From Humibacter albus DSM 18994 (GTDB lineage Bacteria; Actinomycetota; Actinomycetes; Actinomycetales; Microbacteriaceae): DNA of 64,000 nt. Shown here one piece after another: positions 21,866 to 30,883 of this stretch; the first letter of the stretch is position 1; each line of letters starts with the position of its first letter. The position numbers and the translations under genes are program-made. Where the stretch lies: positions 534,258 to 598,257 of the forward strand of contig NZ_ATXT01000013.1 in assembly GCF_000421825.1 (NCBI RefSeq), in the 5' to 3' direction. The notes under the pieces are model-generated. The model was not told the origin of the DNA. It searched no databases and saw only the letters and a list, made by a program, of their open reading frames with translations.

Positions 21866-22615
21866 GTGAGTAGGGCCGACCTGAGCAAGCAGCCGTCGGA
21901 CGTTGCCGCCATGTTCGACGAGGTCTCGTACCACTACGACCGAACGAATGCGGTGCTGTCCGTCGGCAACGCGTCGCTCTGGCGCGTCGCCACGACCCGT
22001 GCCGTCGATCCTCGGGCCGGCCAGCTCGTGCTCGACGTGGCGGCGGGGACCGGCACCTCGAGCGCATCGCTCGCTCGATCGGGCGCCCGGGTGATCGCGG
22101 CGGACTTCTCGCCCGGCATGATCGCGGTCGGCCGTGAGCGACAGGCGGGCAATCCGAACATCGAGTTCGTGCAGGCGGACGCCACTCGACTTCCGTTCGA
22201 CGACGACAGCTTCGACGCGGTGACCATCTCGTTCGGGCTCCGCAACATCGTGGACCCGGATGCCGCGCTCGCCGAGTTCTTCCGGGTCACCAAGCCGGGC
22301 GGCAGGGTCGTGGTGTGCGAGTTCTCGCGGCCGCCGGCATCCGCGATCCGCTCGGCGTACTACGCCTATCTGCGTTACGGCATGCCGGTCTTCGCAAGGC
22401 TCGCGTCGTCGAACCCGTCCGCCTACGCGTATCTGATGGAATCGATCAGAGACTGGCCCGACCAGCAGACGCTCGCGCGCAAGATCGCCCGCGCCGGCTA
22501 TGAGAGCGTGAAGTATCGCAACCTCACGGCCGGCATCGTCGCGCTGCACCGCGGCTTCGTGCCCATGCCGTCGAGCGCGCCAGGGTCGGGCGCCGAATCG
22601 AAGGGTGACCAGTAG
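21866..22615 (+). CDS. menG: Demethylmenaquinone methyltransferase MenG (UbiE family)
   Basis: A 249-residue SAM-dependent C-methyltransferase that makes menaquinone from demethylmenaquinone. SAM motif I is [12 protein letters not shown]; UbiE signatures are [16 protein letters not shown] near the N-terminus, [12 protein letters not shown], and [17 protein letters not shown] 21866 is selected since it starts just before the family N-terminus. The stop shares one base with the GTG of the downstream prenyl synthase, so both are likely made together. Confidence 0.94.
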   Translation: MSRADLSKQPSDVAAMFDEVSYHYDRTNAVLSVGNASLWRVATTRAVDPRAGQLVLDVAAGTGTSSASLARSGARVIAADFSPGMIAVGRERQAGNPNIEFVQADATRLPFDDDSFDAVTISFGLRNIVDPDAALAEFFRVTKPGGRVVVCEFSRPPASAIRSAYYAYLRYGMPVFARLASSNPSAYAYLMESIRDWPDQQTLARKIARAGYESVKYRNLTAGIVALHRGFVPMPSSAPGSGAESKGDQ

Positions 22616-23679
22616 TGCCATCGCTGCCTCTCGCGCGTCGCGGAACGACGGTATCGAGCCAGATCGGCTTCACCGAGCGTCTCTTCGCCTCGAGCGAGGA
22701 CAAGAAGTTCGCCGCCGCCATCGACGCGGGCCTCGAACGCGTGGAGGAGGGGCTCCGTTCGCAGGTGCAGTTCGCCGACCAGATGGCCGACGTCACGGCC
22801 ACCTATCTGTTGGATGCCGGTGGCAAGCGTGTGCGTCCCATGCTCGCCCTGCTCACCGCGCAGCTCGGCGACGGCGTGACAGACCAGGTGATCACCGCGG
22901 CGCAGGCCGTGGAGATCACGCACCTCGCGTCGCTCTATCACGACGACGTGATGGACGAGGCGCTCACCCGTCGGGGGGTGCCCAGCGCCCAGCACGTATG
23001 GGGCAACTCGGTCGCGGTGCTCACCGGTGACCTGCTCTTCGCCCGCGCGAGCCAGCTCGTCGCCAGCCTCGGCGAAGGCGCCATCCGGCTGCAGGCCGAT
23101 ACCTTCGAACGCCTCTGCCTCGGCCAGCTGCACGAGACGATCGGCCCGAACGAGGGCGACGACCCGATCGAGCACTACATCGGCGTGCTCGCCGACAAGA
23201 CCGGCTCGCTCATCGCGGCAGCGGCGCAGATGGGCGTGATGTTCTCCGGAGCGCCGACGGCGTACCTCGAACCCGTCATGCAGTTCGGCGAGAAGGTGGG
23301 CGTCGGATTCCAGCTCATCGACGACGTGATCGACCTCTCCGGCAAAGACGCCGAGACGGGCAAGACCCCGGGTACCGACCTGCGCGCAGGCGTGGACACG
23401 CTGCCGTTGCTCAAGCTGCGCAGGCGGGCATCCGAGGGTGAGGCGGGTGCCATCGCGCTGCTCGAACGGCTCGAGACCGAGGTCATCGGAGCGAGCGAGT
23501 CGGACGACGTGAGCGGCGCGGTCGACGCGCTGCGCGAGCATCCGGTCACCCAGGAGACGCTCGACGAGGCGCACCGCTGGGCCAGGGAGGCCGTCGAGGC
23601 CATCGACCCGCTCCCGGACGGCCCCGTGAAGAAGGCGCTCACGCGCTTCGCCGACACCATTGTCGAGCGCTCCAGTTGA
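22615..23679 (+). CDS. Long-chain polyprenyl diphosphate synthase
   Basis: A 354-residue trans-isoprenyl synthase that makes the menaquinone side chain. The first Asp-rich motif is HDDVMDE near residue 104 and the second is IDDVIDLSG near 237; KRVRPML and RRGVPS bind diphosphate. Small residues (Ala, Ser) occupy the positions four and five before the first motif, which fits a long product rather than FPP/GGPP; exact chain length is not readable. Start GTG 22615 overlaps the menG stop by one base. Confidence 0.92.
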   Translation: MPSLPLARRGTTVSSQIGFTERLFASSEDKKFAAAIDAGLERVEEGLRSQVQFADQMADVTATYLLDAGGKRVRPMLALLTAQLGDGVTDQVITAAQAVEITHLASLYHDDVMDEALTRRGVPSAQHVWGNSVAVLTGDLLFARASQLVASLGEGAIRLQADTFERLCLGQLHETIGPNEGDDPIEHYIGVLADKTGSLIAAAAQMGVMFSGAPTAYLEPVMQFGEKVGVGFQLIDDVIDLSGKDAETGKTPGTDLRAGVDTLPLLKLRRRASEGEAGAIALLERLETEVIGASESDDVSGAVDALREHPVTQETLDEAHRWAREAVEAIDPLPDGPVKKALTRFADTIVERSS

Positions 23680-23750
23680 GTCGAACGGATGCCGTCATGC
23701 ACGCCAGCAGCGCTCTCCACGCCGACAAGCACCACGAAAGGGACTCCGTC

Positions 23751-25112
23751 ATGACCAAACTGCGCCTGGCCATCATCGGGGCGGGGCCCGCGGGCATCTA
23801 TGCGGCGGACATCCTGCTCAAGGCGGAACGGGAGTTCGACGTATCGATCGACCTGTTCGATCAGCTCCCCGCGCCGTACGGGCTCGTGCGGTACGGCGTC
23901 GCGCCCGACCACCCTCGCATCAAGGGCATCATCACGGCCCTTCGCGAGGTGCTCGATCGCGGTGACATCCGCATCTTCGGCAATGTGCGCTACGGCACCG
24001 ACATCACGCTCGACGACCTGCAGAAGCACTACAACGCGGTCATCTTCGCGACAGGGGCAGTGCACGATGCCGCTCTGGGCATCCCGGGCATCGACCTCGA
24101 GGGATCGTACGGCGCTGCGGAGTTCGTCAGCTGGTACGACGGACACCCCGACTACCCGCGCACCTGGCCGCTCGACGCGGAGCAGGTCGCCGTCATCGGG
24201 AACGGCAACGTGGCGCTGGATGTCGCGCGCGTGCTGGCCAAGCACGCCGACGATCTGCTCCCCACCGAGATTCCCGGGAACGTCTACGAGGGGCTCAAGA
24301 CGTCGCCGGTCACCGACGTGCACGTGTTCGGCCGCCGTGGGCCGACGTCGGTGAAGTTCACGCCGCTCGAGCTGCGGGAGCTCGGCGAGCTGCGCGATGT
24401 CGACATGATCCTGTACGACGAGGACTTCGACTACGACGAGCATGCGCGCGAGGTGATCGCGGGCAACAAGCAGGTGCTCGTCATCGACCGCGTCCTGCAG
24501 CAGTGGCGGCAGCGCGAGGTCGGGCAGGCATCCCGTCGGCTGCACCTGCACTTCTACGCGAAGCCGATCGGGTTCGTCGACGACGGCGAGGGCCGCGTGG
24601 GTGCGATCCGTTACGAGCGCACTGCGCCCGACGGGCAGGGCGGTGTGATCGGCACGGGGGAGATCCGCGAGCTCCCGGTGCAGGCCGTCTATCGAGCGGT
24701 CGGATACTTCGGATCGCCGCTCCCGGGCATCCCGTTCGACAAACGGCACGGCGTGATCCCGAACCACGAGGGGCAGGTGCTGCACACCAAGGACAACACC
24801 CAGTTCTACGGCGTGTACGCCACCGGCTGGATCAAGCGCGGTCCGGTCGGGCTCATCGGGCACACCAAGTCCGACGCGATGGAGACGGTCTCGCACCTCA
24901 TCAACGATCTCGGCAACTGGTGGACGCCGTCCGACCCGTCCGAGGCCGCCATCGTGGAGCTGCTGCGCTCCCGTGGCGTCGAGTACACGAATCTCGACGG
25001 CTGGCACAACCTCGACGCGCACGAGCTGGCACTCGGCGAAGCGGAGGGGCGCACGCGCGTCAAGGTCGTCGACCGCGACGAGATGGTGCGGGTCTCGAAC
25101 CGACCCCAATAG
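23751..25112 (+). CDS. fprA: Ferredoxin/adrenodoxin-type NADP reductase (FprA-like)
   Basis: A 453-residue FAD/NADP oxidoreductase. The N-terminal FAD Rossmann motif is IIGAGPAGIYAA, followed by DLFDQLPAPYGLVRYGVAPDHP, the hallmark of the adrenodoxin reductase/FprA family; the NADP-binding motif is VIGNGNVALDVARVL and the C-terminal FAD contact is GWIKRGPVGLIGHTK. ATG 23751 has an AAAGGGA site 10 bases upstream. It probably moves electrons between NADPH and ferredoxin. The gene lies 71 bp after the prenyl synthase. Confidence 0.92.
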   Translation: MTKLRLAIIGAGPAGIYAADILLKAEREFDVSIDLFDQLPAPYGLVRYGVAPDHPRIKGIITALREVLDRGDIRIFGNVRYGTDITLDDLQKHYNAVIFATGAVHDAALGIPGIDLEGSYGAAEFVSWYDGHPDYPRTWPLDAEQVAVIGNGNVALDVARVLAKHADDLLPTEIPGNVYEGLKTSPVTDVHVFGRRGPTSVKFTPLELRELGELRDVDMILYDEDFDYDEHAREVIAGNKQVLVIDRVLQQWRQREVGQASRRLHLHFYAKPIGFVDDGEGRVGAIRYERTAPDGQGGVIGTGEIRELPVQAVYRAVGYFGSPLPGIPFDKRHGVIPNHEGQVLHTKDNTQFYGVYATGWIKRGPVGLIGHTKSDAMETVSHLINDLGNWWTPSDPSEAAIVELLRSRGVEYTNLDGWHNLDAHELALGEAEGRTRVKVVDRDEMVRVSNRPQ

Positions 25113-25202
25113 ACCGTTCGCGTGTTCCGTCGGCGCGCTGCGGTATCGCCCGTCGTGTCACCGCAGCCCCGCGAGCACCGACCCTCCTCGTAGGCTGAGC
25201 CC

Positions 25203-26201
25203 ATGGGGGAGTGGGTTCCTGACGTGCTCGGCCGGCCGTTCGAGCAGCGCACCCTGTCCCTCGGAGTCGAAGCCACCGAAGAGGGCGAACACGAACTCGT
25301 CGCCACCCTCGTGCGGTATCGTCGCGCGCCCCGGCTGTCGCTGGCGGCGCCGGCGCGGGGCGTCGACGTGCTCTACGTGCACGGATGGTCGGACTACTTC
25401 TTCCAGACGGAGCTCGCCGAGTTCTGGCACCGGCAGGGTGCCCGCTTCTATGCGCTCGACCTGCGACGCTACGGTCGCAGCCTGCGTGACGGGCAGACGC
25501 CCGGGTTCATCACCGACCTGAGCGCGTACGACCAGGACATCGCGGCGGCGCTGGGCGCAATGGGGCATCCGCTCGAACCGGGACGCCGCTCGGCGCGTCG
25601 CCTGGTGCTCATGGGACATTCGACGGGAGGGCTCACCCTCAGCCTGTGGGCCGCGCGACACAGGGGCGTTGCATCCGCCCTCGTTCTCAACAGCCCGTGG
25701 CTGGAGTTCCAGGCCGGCTCGTGGGGCCGCGACGTGTTGCAGCCGTTGGTCGACCTGCACGCGCGGGTCGCGCCGAAGGGCAGGCTGCCCGGCGTCGACC
25801 TGGGGTTCTACACGCGGTCGGTCTCCGCGGCGGAGCAGGGGGAGTGGGTGTACGAGCCGCGTTGGCGTCCAGCTCGCGGGTTCTCCCTGCACCCTGCGTG
25901 GCTGCGCGCCGTACTGGCCGGGCACGAGAGAGTGGCGCGTGGACTGGGCCTGGACATCCCGGTGCTCACGATGCTCTCGGGGCGCTCGACGATCTCCGCG
26001 ACCTGGAGCGCGGCGATGCTCTCCAGTGACGTGGTACTCGACGTGGACGAGACCGCCGCGCGATCCACGCGGCTCGGCTCCCGGGTGACGGTGACCCGCT
26101 TCGATGGCGCGCTGCACGACGTCTTGCTCTCGAAGGAGCACATTCGGCGGGATGCCTATGCCGCCATCGAACGCTGGCTCCCGTACGCCTTCAGCCGCTG
26201 A
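25203..26201 (+). CDS. Alpha/beta hydrolase (S33/monoglyceride-lipase-like)
   Basis: A 332-residue alpha/beta-hydrolase. The oxyanion segment is LYVHGWSDYFFQ, the nucleophile elbow is MGHSTGG (Ser near residue 142), the acid is probably in the ARSTRL/VVLDVDE region, and the catalytic His is in DGALHDVLLS near residue 304. It resembles serine aminopeptidase/lysophospholipase S33 proteins. No signal peptide is present. It might be considered for the missing MenH role, but its length and motif spacing favour a lipase/esterase. Confidence 0.85.
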   Translation: MGEWVPDVLGRPFEQRTLSLGVEATEEGEHELVATLVRYRRAPRLSLAAPARGVDVLYVHGWSDYFFQTELAEFWHRQGARFYALDLRRYGRSLRDGQTPGFITDLSAYDQDIAAALGAMGHPLEPGRRSARRLVLMGHSTGGLTLSLWAARHRGVASALVLNSPWLEFQAGSWGRDVLQPLVDLHARVAPKGRLPGVDLGFYTRSVSAAEQGEWVYEPRWRPARGFSLHPAWLRAVLAGHERVARGLGLDIPVLTMLSGRSTISATWSAAMLSSDVVLDVDETAARSTRLGSRVTVTRFDGALHDVLLSKEHIRRDAYAAIERWLPYAFSR

Positions 26202-26470
26202 TGTCCGCGCATCGGCGCGGCGGCGCCACGGCCTCAACGAGCGGCGCGACGGCATCGACGTGCGTGACATCCGCTTGGGGGACGCAGAACGTGCGGTTTT
26301 CTGCGTGAAGCCGCACAGAAATGAGGACCGCTCAGTTTACCCTGAATTGGGGGACAAGATTCGCGCGAAACGAGGGATACAACGAGGCCCGGCACCCTGA
26401 TTGACTGAGAGCGGTCGCATCGGGACGGCCGAATTCGGGACAAGCATCCACACAGGGGGTGGCGCGCGCC

Positions 26471-27070
26471 ATGACATCAACGCGCAATCGTAAGGGGATC
26501 GTTCGCGCGGTCCTGGCAGGCGGAATCGTACTGGGAGTGGGAGCGGCGATCACACTCGCGGCCTGGAACGCTTCGGACTTCGCGACGGGGAACTTCGACG
26601 CGGGCACGTTCGCCTTCCAGGGCTCGGCCAACGGGACGGACTATGCGCTGCACACCTCTGAGGATCCGGCGACATTGAGCTTCGGCGACGCCACCGACAT
26701 GTCGCCTGGCATGACGACCTACGCCGCCTACTGGCTCCGACTCGGTGCTGGAACGACGGACGACGCAACGGTGACGCTCGCCTCGGGCGGGGCGACGGGT
26801 GTGACCGGGCTCACGTACGGGATGACCCAGATCGGCGCCACCGCCACCTGCGACGCGAGCGCCGCGACGACGGGCACTTCTCTCGTCCCGGCGGGAACAG
26901 CGCTGGATTCCGTGGGCGCCACCGCGCCGACGTTCGCGCTGACGGCCGGCGCCACCAGCACCGACGACGGCACGCCCGTGCAGGTGTGCCTCGCGGTCAC
27001 GGCCGATACCGGTCTGGTGCAGGGGCAGAGCGGCAACGCGACCTGGCAGTTCACCGCGCAATCGAACTGA
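26471..27070 (+). CDS. Exported protein with SipW-type (alternate) signal peptide
   Basis: A 199-residue secreted protein. The N-terminus has a basic stretch (TSTRNRK), a hydrophobic helix ending TLAAWN, then ASDFATGNFDAGTF: this pattern after the helix is the SipW-dependent signal seen in TasA/camelysin-like proteins. The mature part is Thr/Gly/Ala-rich and beta-like with two Cys. ATG 26471 is preferred over GTG 26459, which directly abuts the AGGGGG site. The SipW-type peptidase is encoded 116 bp downstream. Filament formation as in TasA is only a possibility. Confidence 0.8.
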   Translation: MTSTRNRKGIVRAVLAGGIVLGVGAAITLAAWNASDFATGNFDAGTFAFQGSANGTDYALHTSEDPATLSFGDATDMSPGMTTYAAYWLRLGAGTTDDATVTLASGGATGVTGLTYGMTQIGATATCDASAATTGTSLVPAGTALDSVGATAPTFALTAGATSTDDGTPVQVCLAVTADTGLVQGQSGNATWQFTAQSN

Positions 27071-27186
27071 CAGTCTGTGACCTCTCGAGTGCTGTCCGGC
27101 CCGCGCGGCCGGATGGCATTCGAGCGACCGATCCGAGCACGTTCGAGCACCGGATCCGAGCACCGAAGCGGGTGAACACCGAGTAG

Positions 27187-27855
27187 ATGCATGTTGAGCA
27201 ACTGCACTCACGCCGGACGCGCGCCGAAACGGCGCAAGTCGAGGCGGTGCCTGCCGAGGCGGAATCTGCCGAGGCGATGGGGAGCGGAAACGATCGCTCA
27301 CGAGTCGGCTGGGCGCGCGCGGCCTCCATCACACGGACGACTCTGCTCAACGTGGCCGCGGTGCTCGGCTCCGTGTGCATCGTGCTGGTCGTGCTCGCCA
27401 TGGTGTTCAACATCACGCTCATCATGTTCAAGACCGGATCGATGTCGCCGACCATTCCGACGGGTTCGCTCGCGGTGGTGCGGCAGATTCCGGCTCAAGA
27501 CGCGAAGGTGGGCGATGTCGTGACGGTCGACCGCCCCGGGCTACTGCCGGTGACGCACCGCATCGTGAGCACGCATGCCGGGGAGCACGGAACGACGGTT
27601 CTCACACTCAAGGGTGACGCGAATCCGACCGCCGATCCCGCACCGTACACGGTTCGCACGGTGCGCCTCGTGATGTGGTCCGTTCCGGGCCTCGCCTACT
27701 TCGTGGTCTGGTTGAGCAATCCCATCGTGCTCGGCGCGCTGACGCTCGCCGTGGCTGCACTGATCGTCTGGGTGCTCTGGCCGCGGGACGACGACCGCCG
27801 GCCGGCTCGCCACGCACAGCAAGCGCGGGAACCGCAGGAAGACGAGAACCAATGA
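27187..27855 (+). CDS. sipW: SipW-type signal peptidase I (S26B)
   Basis: A 222-residue membrane protease of the archaeal/ER type. The N-terminal helix (about residues 52-75) precedes FKTGSMSPTIPTGS with the nucleophilic Ser; the second catalytic site is His in LPVTHRIV, as in SipW, instead of Lys of ordinary bacterial LepB; the C-terminus carries two more helices and a charged tail. It should process the alternate signal peptides of the neighbouring exported proteins. Its stop overlaps the next start (ATGA). Confidence 0.92.
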   Translation: MHVEQLHSRRTRAETAQVEAVPAEAESAEAMGSGNDRSRVGWARAASITRTTLLNVAAVLGSVCIVLVVLAMVFNITLIMFKTGSMSPTIPTGSLAVVRQIPAQDAKVGDVVTVDRPGLLPVTHRIVSTHAGEHGTTVLTLKGDANPTADPAPYTVRTVRLVMWSVPGLAYFVVWLSNPIVLGALTLAVAALIVWVLWPRDDDRRPARHAQQAREPQEDENQ

Positions 27856-28547
27856 TCGGCGAGCGGCTGCGCACGGCCGTCGCGGCCACGGGACTCGTGT
27901 CGGCGGCAGCGCTCGCCATCGCCGGAGCGGCGCTTCTGCACCCCTCCGCGGCGCTCGGCGCGCCGTCGGACCAGACGGGCCCGGCGCTCGTGCTCTCGGG
28001 TGATCCACCCGGCACGGTGCACACGCTTCAGCCCGGTGTGCCGGCGCTCTGGAACGTGGGAGTCACGGTGCATCGGATGCCCGTGAGCACGCTCGTCGGC
28101 ATCGTCACGTCAGCCGGTGGGTTCGAGGCGGCCGACATCGGCGTGGGCAGCACCGTGCAGGTGCTCGGCTGCACCACCGCGTGGACGGGAGCGACCTGCG
28201 CGAGCGGGGAACGGACCATCCTGCCGTCGACCGCGACCGATCAGCTGCCGTCGGCGAAGCTGCCGCTGGCAGACCCGGCCAAGCCGATCCCGGCGCAGAC
28301 CTGGGTACAGGCGCGGGTGACGCTTGCGGCGGATGCGCCAACGGGCACTGCCGGCGACCTGCAGGTGCGGCTCACGGTGGACGCTTCCGGGGGCGACCAG
28401 GTGCCGACGGCCCCGGCCACCGCGTCGGGATCGACGCCTCTCGCCGACACGGGCTCTGCGCCCCTCGGTGCAGGACTGCTGGCGCTCGCCGCAGTGGGCG
28501 GCGGACTCGCTGCGTCCGCCCTGGTGAGGAGGCGGCGGCGTGGCTGA
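27852..28547 (+). CDS. Cell-wall-anchored protein with LAXTG-like sorting signal
   Basis: A 231-residue secreted protein: signal peptide (hydrophobic residues about 12-32 ending SAALGA), a beta-rich Pro/Thr/Ala body with one Cys pair (GCTT..TCASG), and a C-terminal LADTG (about residue 200) followed by a hydrophobic helix and RRRRRG. This is the LAXTG pattern used by class E sortases of actinobacteria. No sortase gene is in the window. Its start overlaps the signal peptidase stop by 4 nt and its end overlaps the next gene by 8 nt. Confidence 0.8.
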   Translation: MIGERLRTAVAATGLVSAAALAIAGAALLHPSAALGAPSDQTGPALVLSGDPPGTVHTLQPGVPALWNVGVTVHRMPVSTLVGIVTSAGGFEAADIGVGSTVQVLGCTTAWTGATCASGERTILPSTATDQLPSAKLPLADPAKPIPAQTWVQARVTLAADAPTGTAGDLQVRLTVDASGGDQVPTAPATASGSTPLADTGSAPLGAGLLALAAVGGGLAASALVRRRRRG

Positions 28548-29133
28548 ACGTCGGGAACGGATGCCCATGGCATCGGGCAACCGGGCCGCGCGCTCCGTGA
28601 CCCGGCGCCGGCTGTGGGCACTCGTGCTCGCGTGCGTGGCGACGCTGGGGATCGTCGCTTCCGGGAGCGTGCAGCCGACTGCGACGGAGGCCAGCTGGAC
28701 CTCGGCTGATCAGACGAAGGCTGCGTTCGTGGCGATCACGGTGCCCTCACCCGCAGTGACGAGTTGTTCGGGCACGGCGCTGAGCACCGCGGTCACGATC
28801 AAATGGACGCTGCCGACGACCGGCGGCTACACCACGGCAGATGTCGAGTTCGGAGGCAGCAGTACCGGCCTGGGAACCGTGGGCAATCTGCTCGGAGCCT
28901 CCACTTCGGCGACGACCGGTCCGGTCAACGGTGTCTACACGACCACGCTGAGCAGTTCAGTTCTCGGCGGCGTTCTGGGCAGCTTGCTCGGCACAACGAT
29001 CTACATCTCCCTCTGGACGAAGTACAAGCCGAGCAGCGGCATCTCCAGCACATGGGTCTCGGCGCCCGTGGGATACAAGGTGACATATCCCGCAGTGCTC
29101 GGCGTTCTCGGGGGAACCTGCAGCGCGCCCTGA
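28540..29133 (+). CDS. Secreted protein, probable SipW substrate
   Basis: A 197-residue protein starting GTG 28540 inside the end of the preceding gene. A basic N-terminus (RSVTRRR) and a hydrophobic helix (LWALVLACVATLGIVAS) are followed by TEASWTSADQTKAAFVA, which resembles the alternate signal-peptide motif of SipW substrates. The mature part is Ser/Thr/Gly-rich, with Cys near residue 78 and near the C-terminus (GGTCSAP) that may form a disulfide. It has no sorting signal. It is the last gene of the secretion cluster. Confidence 0.75.
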   Translation: MAERRERMPMASGNRAARSVTRRRLWALVLACVATLGIVASGSVQPTATEASWTSADQTKAAFVAITVPSPAVTSCSGTALSTAVTIKWTLPTTGGYTTADVEFGGSSTGLGTVGNLLGASTSATTGPVNGVYTTTLSSSVLGGVLGSLLGTTIYISLWTKYKPSSGISSTWVSAPVGYKVTYPAVLGVLGGTCSAP

Positions 29134-29177
29134 TTCCCGCTCAGCGACGATCCTGCCCTGTGCGATGGCGTCAGGCG

Positions 29178-30113
29178 TCAGGCGTCCACGCCCACGCCCC
29201 CGGCTCCGCACCGCATCGTCAGTGTCGGTGTCCCTGTGTCCTCGCCGACCTCCAGCGACACGGTGACGTCCCCGAGCGCACCGAGCGACGCCACGTGTGT
29301 TCCGCCGCACGCGATCCGAGCGGATGTCGCCGTTGCGCCGGCGTCGCTCGTGTCGTCAGCGTCGATCTCCGGCAGATCGCAAACCCAGTACCTCGGCTCG
29401 CTCAGCCCTTCGCCGTCGCGCTCGATGCGCACCGGCGCGTCGGCGGCGATCCACCCGCGCAACATGCTCTGCGCGGCGGAAGCGACGGCATCCAGAGACT
29501 CCGACAGACCGTCCGTCGAGAAACCCTTGCGGCGCAGCGACTTGTTCAGGCGGAACACGTCGACGGAGCCGTTCGGCACGATCACGGACGACTGGATGGC
29601 CTCGTGATCGAAGTCAGGGTGTCCGAGCGCATCGTCGCGCACCGGCTTGCTCCAGCGCTCGGCCAGTGCCGCGTTGAGCGCCAGTGATGCCACATGGCAC
29701 AGCGTGTGACCGACGGAGAGCGCGTGGCGATGGGCGGCATCCACGCTCACGGTCACTTCGTCGCCCACGGCGATGCGGCTCGGCTCCGCCAGCACATGCA
29801 CCACCACGAACGCCCAGCCCTCGGTGCCACGGTGCACCGGCACGTCGTCGCCGACGAACAGGTTGGTGCCGTCGGTGGCCCCCACGAGAACGTCGACGAG
29901 GGGCGCCTCGTCGTCGCCCACCAGAATGCTCCCGCGATCGGGCCCCTGGTCGGGCCACGCCAGATCGACCGGATGCGCGGGCGTGCGGTCCAGCAGCACG
30001 AGCTCGCGGCCGGCGTCGTACGGCTGCACGTGCAGCACGACCGCGTCGGCGCGCAACGCCTCGACGCCGGAGGTCGGATACAGGACGACGGTGTCGGAAG
30101 ACGGCAGCGGCAT
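29178..30113 (-). CDS. AlaX-like alanyl-tRNA editing protein
   Basis: A 311-residue protein related to the editing and C-terminal parts of alanyl-tRNA synthetase, which hydrolyses mischarged Ser/Gly-tRNA-Ala in trans. Zinc ligands appear as HTLCH (near residue 136) and CGGTH (near 268), the HxxxH and CxxxH motifs of the family. The N-terminal domain has VLLDRTPAHP in place of the usual xxT.FyPxxGGQxxD pattern, so it is divergent. It follows yajQ by 5 bp on the same strand and is probably coupled to it. Confidence 0.78.
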   Translation of the reverse strand: MPLPSSDTVVLYPTSGVEALRADAVVLHVQPYDAGRELVLLDRTPAHPVDLAWPDQGPDRGSILVGDDEAPLVDVLVGATDGTNLFVGDDVPVHRGTEGWAFVVVHVLAEPSRIAVGDEVTVSVDAAHRHALSVGHTLCHVASLALNAALAERWSKPVRDDALGHPDFDHEAIQSSVIVPNGSVDVFRLNKSLRRKGFSTDGLSESLDAVASAAQSMLRGWIAADAPVRIERDGEGLSEPRYWVCDLPEIDADDTSDAGATATSARIACGGTHVASLGALGDVTVSLEVGEDTGTPTLTMRCGAGGVGVDA

Positions 30114-30118
30114 CGTGA

Positions 30119-30607
30119 TCAGCGGAGGTTGACGAACTGAAGGTCCACGTCGACGTCGGCCTTCTTCAGCAGCGCGATCGTCGCCTGCAGGTCATCGCGG
30201 CTCTTCGAGGAGACGCGCACCTCATCGCCCTGGATCTGACTCTTGACAGACTTGGGCGCCTCGTCACGGATGAGCTTGTTGATCTTCTTGCCGGCATCCT
30301 GGTCGATGCCCTGCTTCAGCGCCACCTCGAGGCGGAACTCCTTGCCGCTGGCGTACGGCTCGCCGGCATCGAGGCTCTTCAACGAGATGCCGCGCTTGAT
30401 GAACTTGGACTCGAGCACGTCGAGGATCGCCTTCACGCGCTCCTCACTGTTCGCCTTCAGCAGCACCTTCTCACCGCTCCACTCCACAGAGGCGCCGATG
30501 TTCTTGAAGTCGTAGCGCTGGTCGACCTCTTTGCGAGCCTGGTTGACGGCGTTGTCGGCCTCCATCTTGTCGACCTTGCTGACCACGTCGAACGAGGAAT
30601 CTGCCAT
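30119..30607 (-). CDS. yajQ: YajQ-family nucleotide-binding protein
   Basis: A 162-residue cytoplasmic protein of the UPF0234/YajQ family. Diagnostic segments are [10 protein letters not shown] at the start, [17 protein letters not shown], and [20 protein letters not shown] near the end. Members bind nucleotides and, in Xanthomonas, cyclic di-GMP; the role in actinobacteria is not established. An AAGGGAG site lies 9 bases before the ATG. A 16-bp inverted-repeat element lies about 60 bp upstream of the start. Confidence 0.95.
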   Translation of the reverse strand: MADSSFDVVSKVDKMEADNAVNQARKEVDQRYDFKNIGASVEWSGEKVLLKANSEERVKAILDVLESKFIKRGISLKSLDAGEPYASGKEFRLEVALKQGIDQDAGKKINKLIRDEAPKSVKSQIQGDEVRVSSKSRDDLQATIALLKKADVDVDLQFVNLR

Positions 30608-30665
30608 GACGTTCCGCTCCCTTGTGTCGCGAAGTTGTGCCGAAGTTTCGTCTGCATGCGAGTGT

Positions 30666-30826
30666 AGGGCGTGTTGCGAAACCCATACTGGGCTGCGGTG
30701 CGCAGGTGGAGGCCGCTGGCGGCGTCATCGTCGTCGGCCGCAGCCCCGTGAGACTCCCCTCCTCTTCCTTGCCATCGACCACCATCGGCACATCCTCGCC
30801 CGCCGACGACTTTCGCAACACGCCCT
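30666..30826. repeat. 161-bp element bounded by perfect 16-bp inverted repeats (MITE-like)
   Basis: AGGGCGTGTTGCGAAA at 30666-30681 is exactly inverted as TTTCGCAACACGCCCT at 30811-30826. The pairing stops cleanly at 16 bp on each side. The ends resemble terminal repeats of insertion sequences whose tips read GGGCGTGTTGCGAAA-like. The interior holds no start-to-stop gene. No target duplication is obvious. It is either a miniature transposable element or the deleted remnant of an insertion sequence. Confidence 0.6.
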
Positions 30827-30883
30827 GGGATGCCTCGCGATCGCGGGATGCCCCGAAGCTCGCGTTGCCCCTATGCTGGCCGC

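Noticed and set aside
25203..26201. Alpha/beta hydrolase as the missing MenH
   Set aside because: It is about 70 residues longer than MenH, lies outside the men block beyond the ferredoxin reductase, and its elbow GHSTGG and C-terminal His context fit lipase/esterase relatives better.
26202..26470. Riboswitch or structured leader before the first exported protein
   Set aside because: Only short weak stems (for example GTGCGG/CCGCAC near 26289-26314) are seen, without a known aptamer core; treated as an ordinary promoter region.
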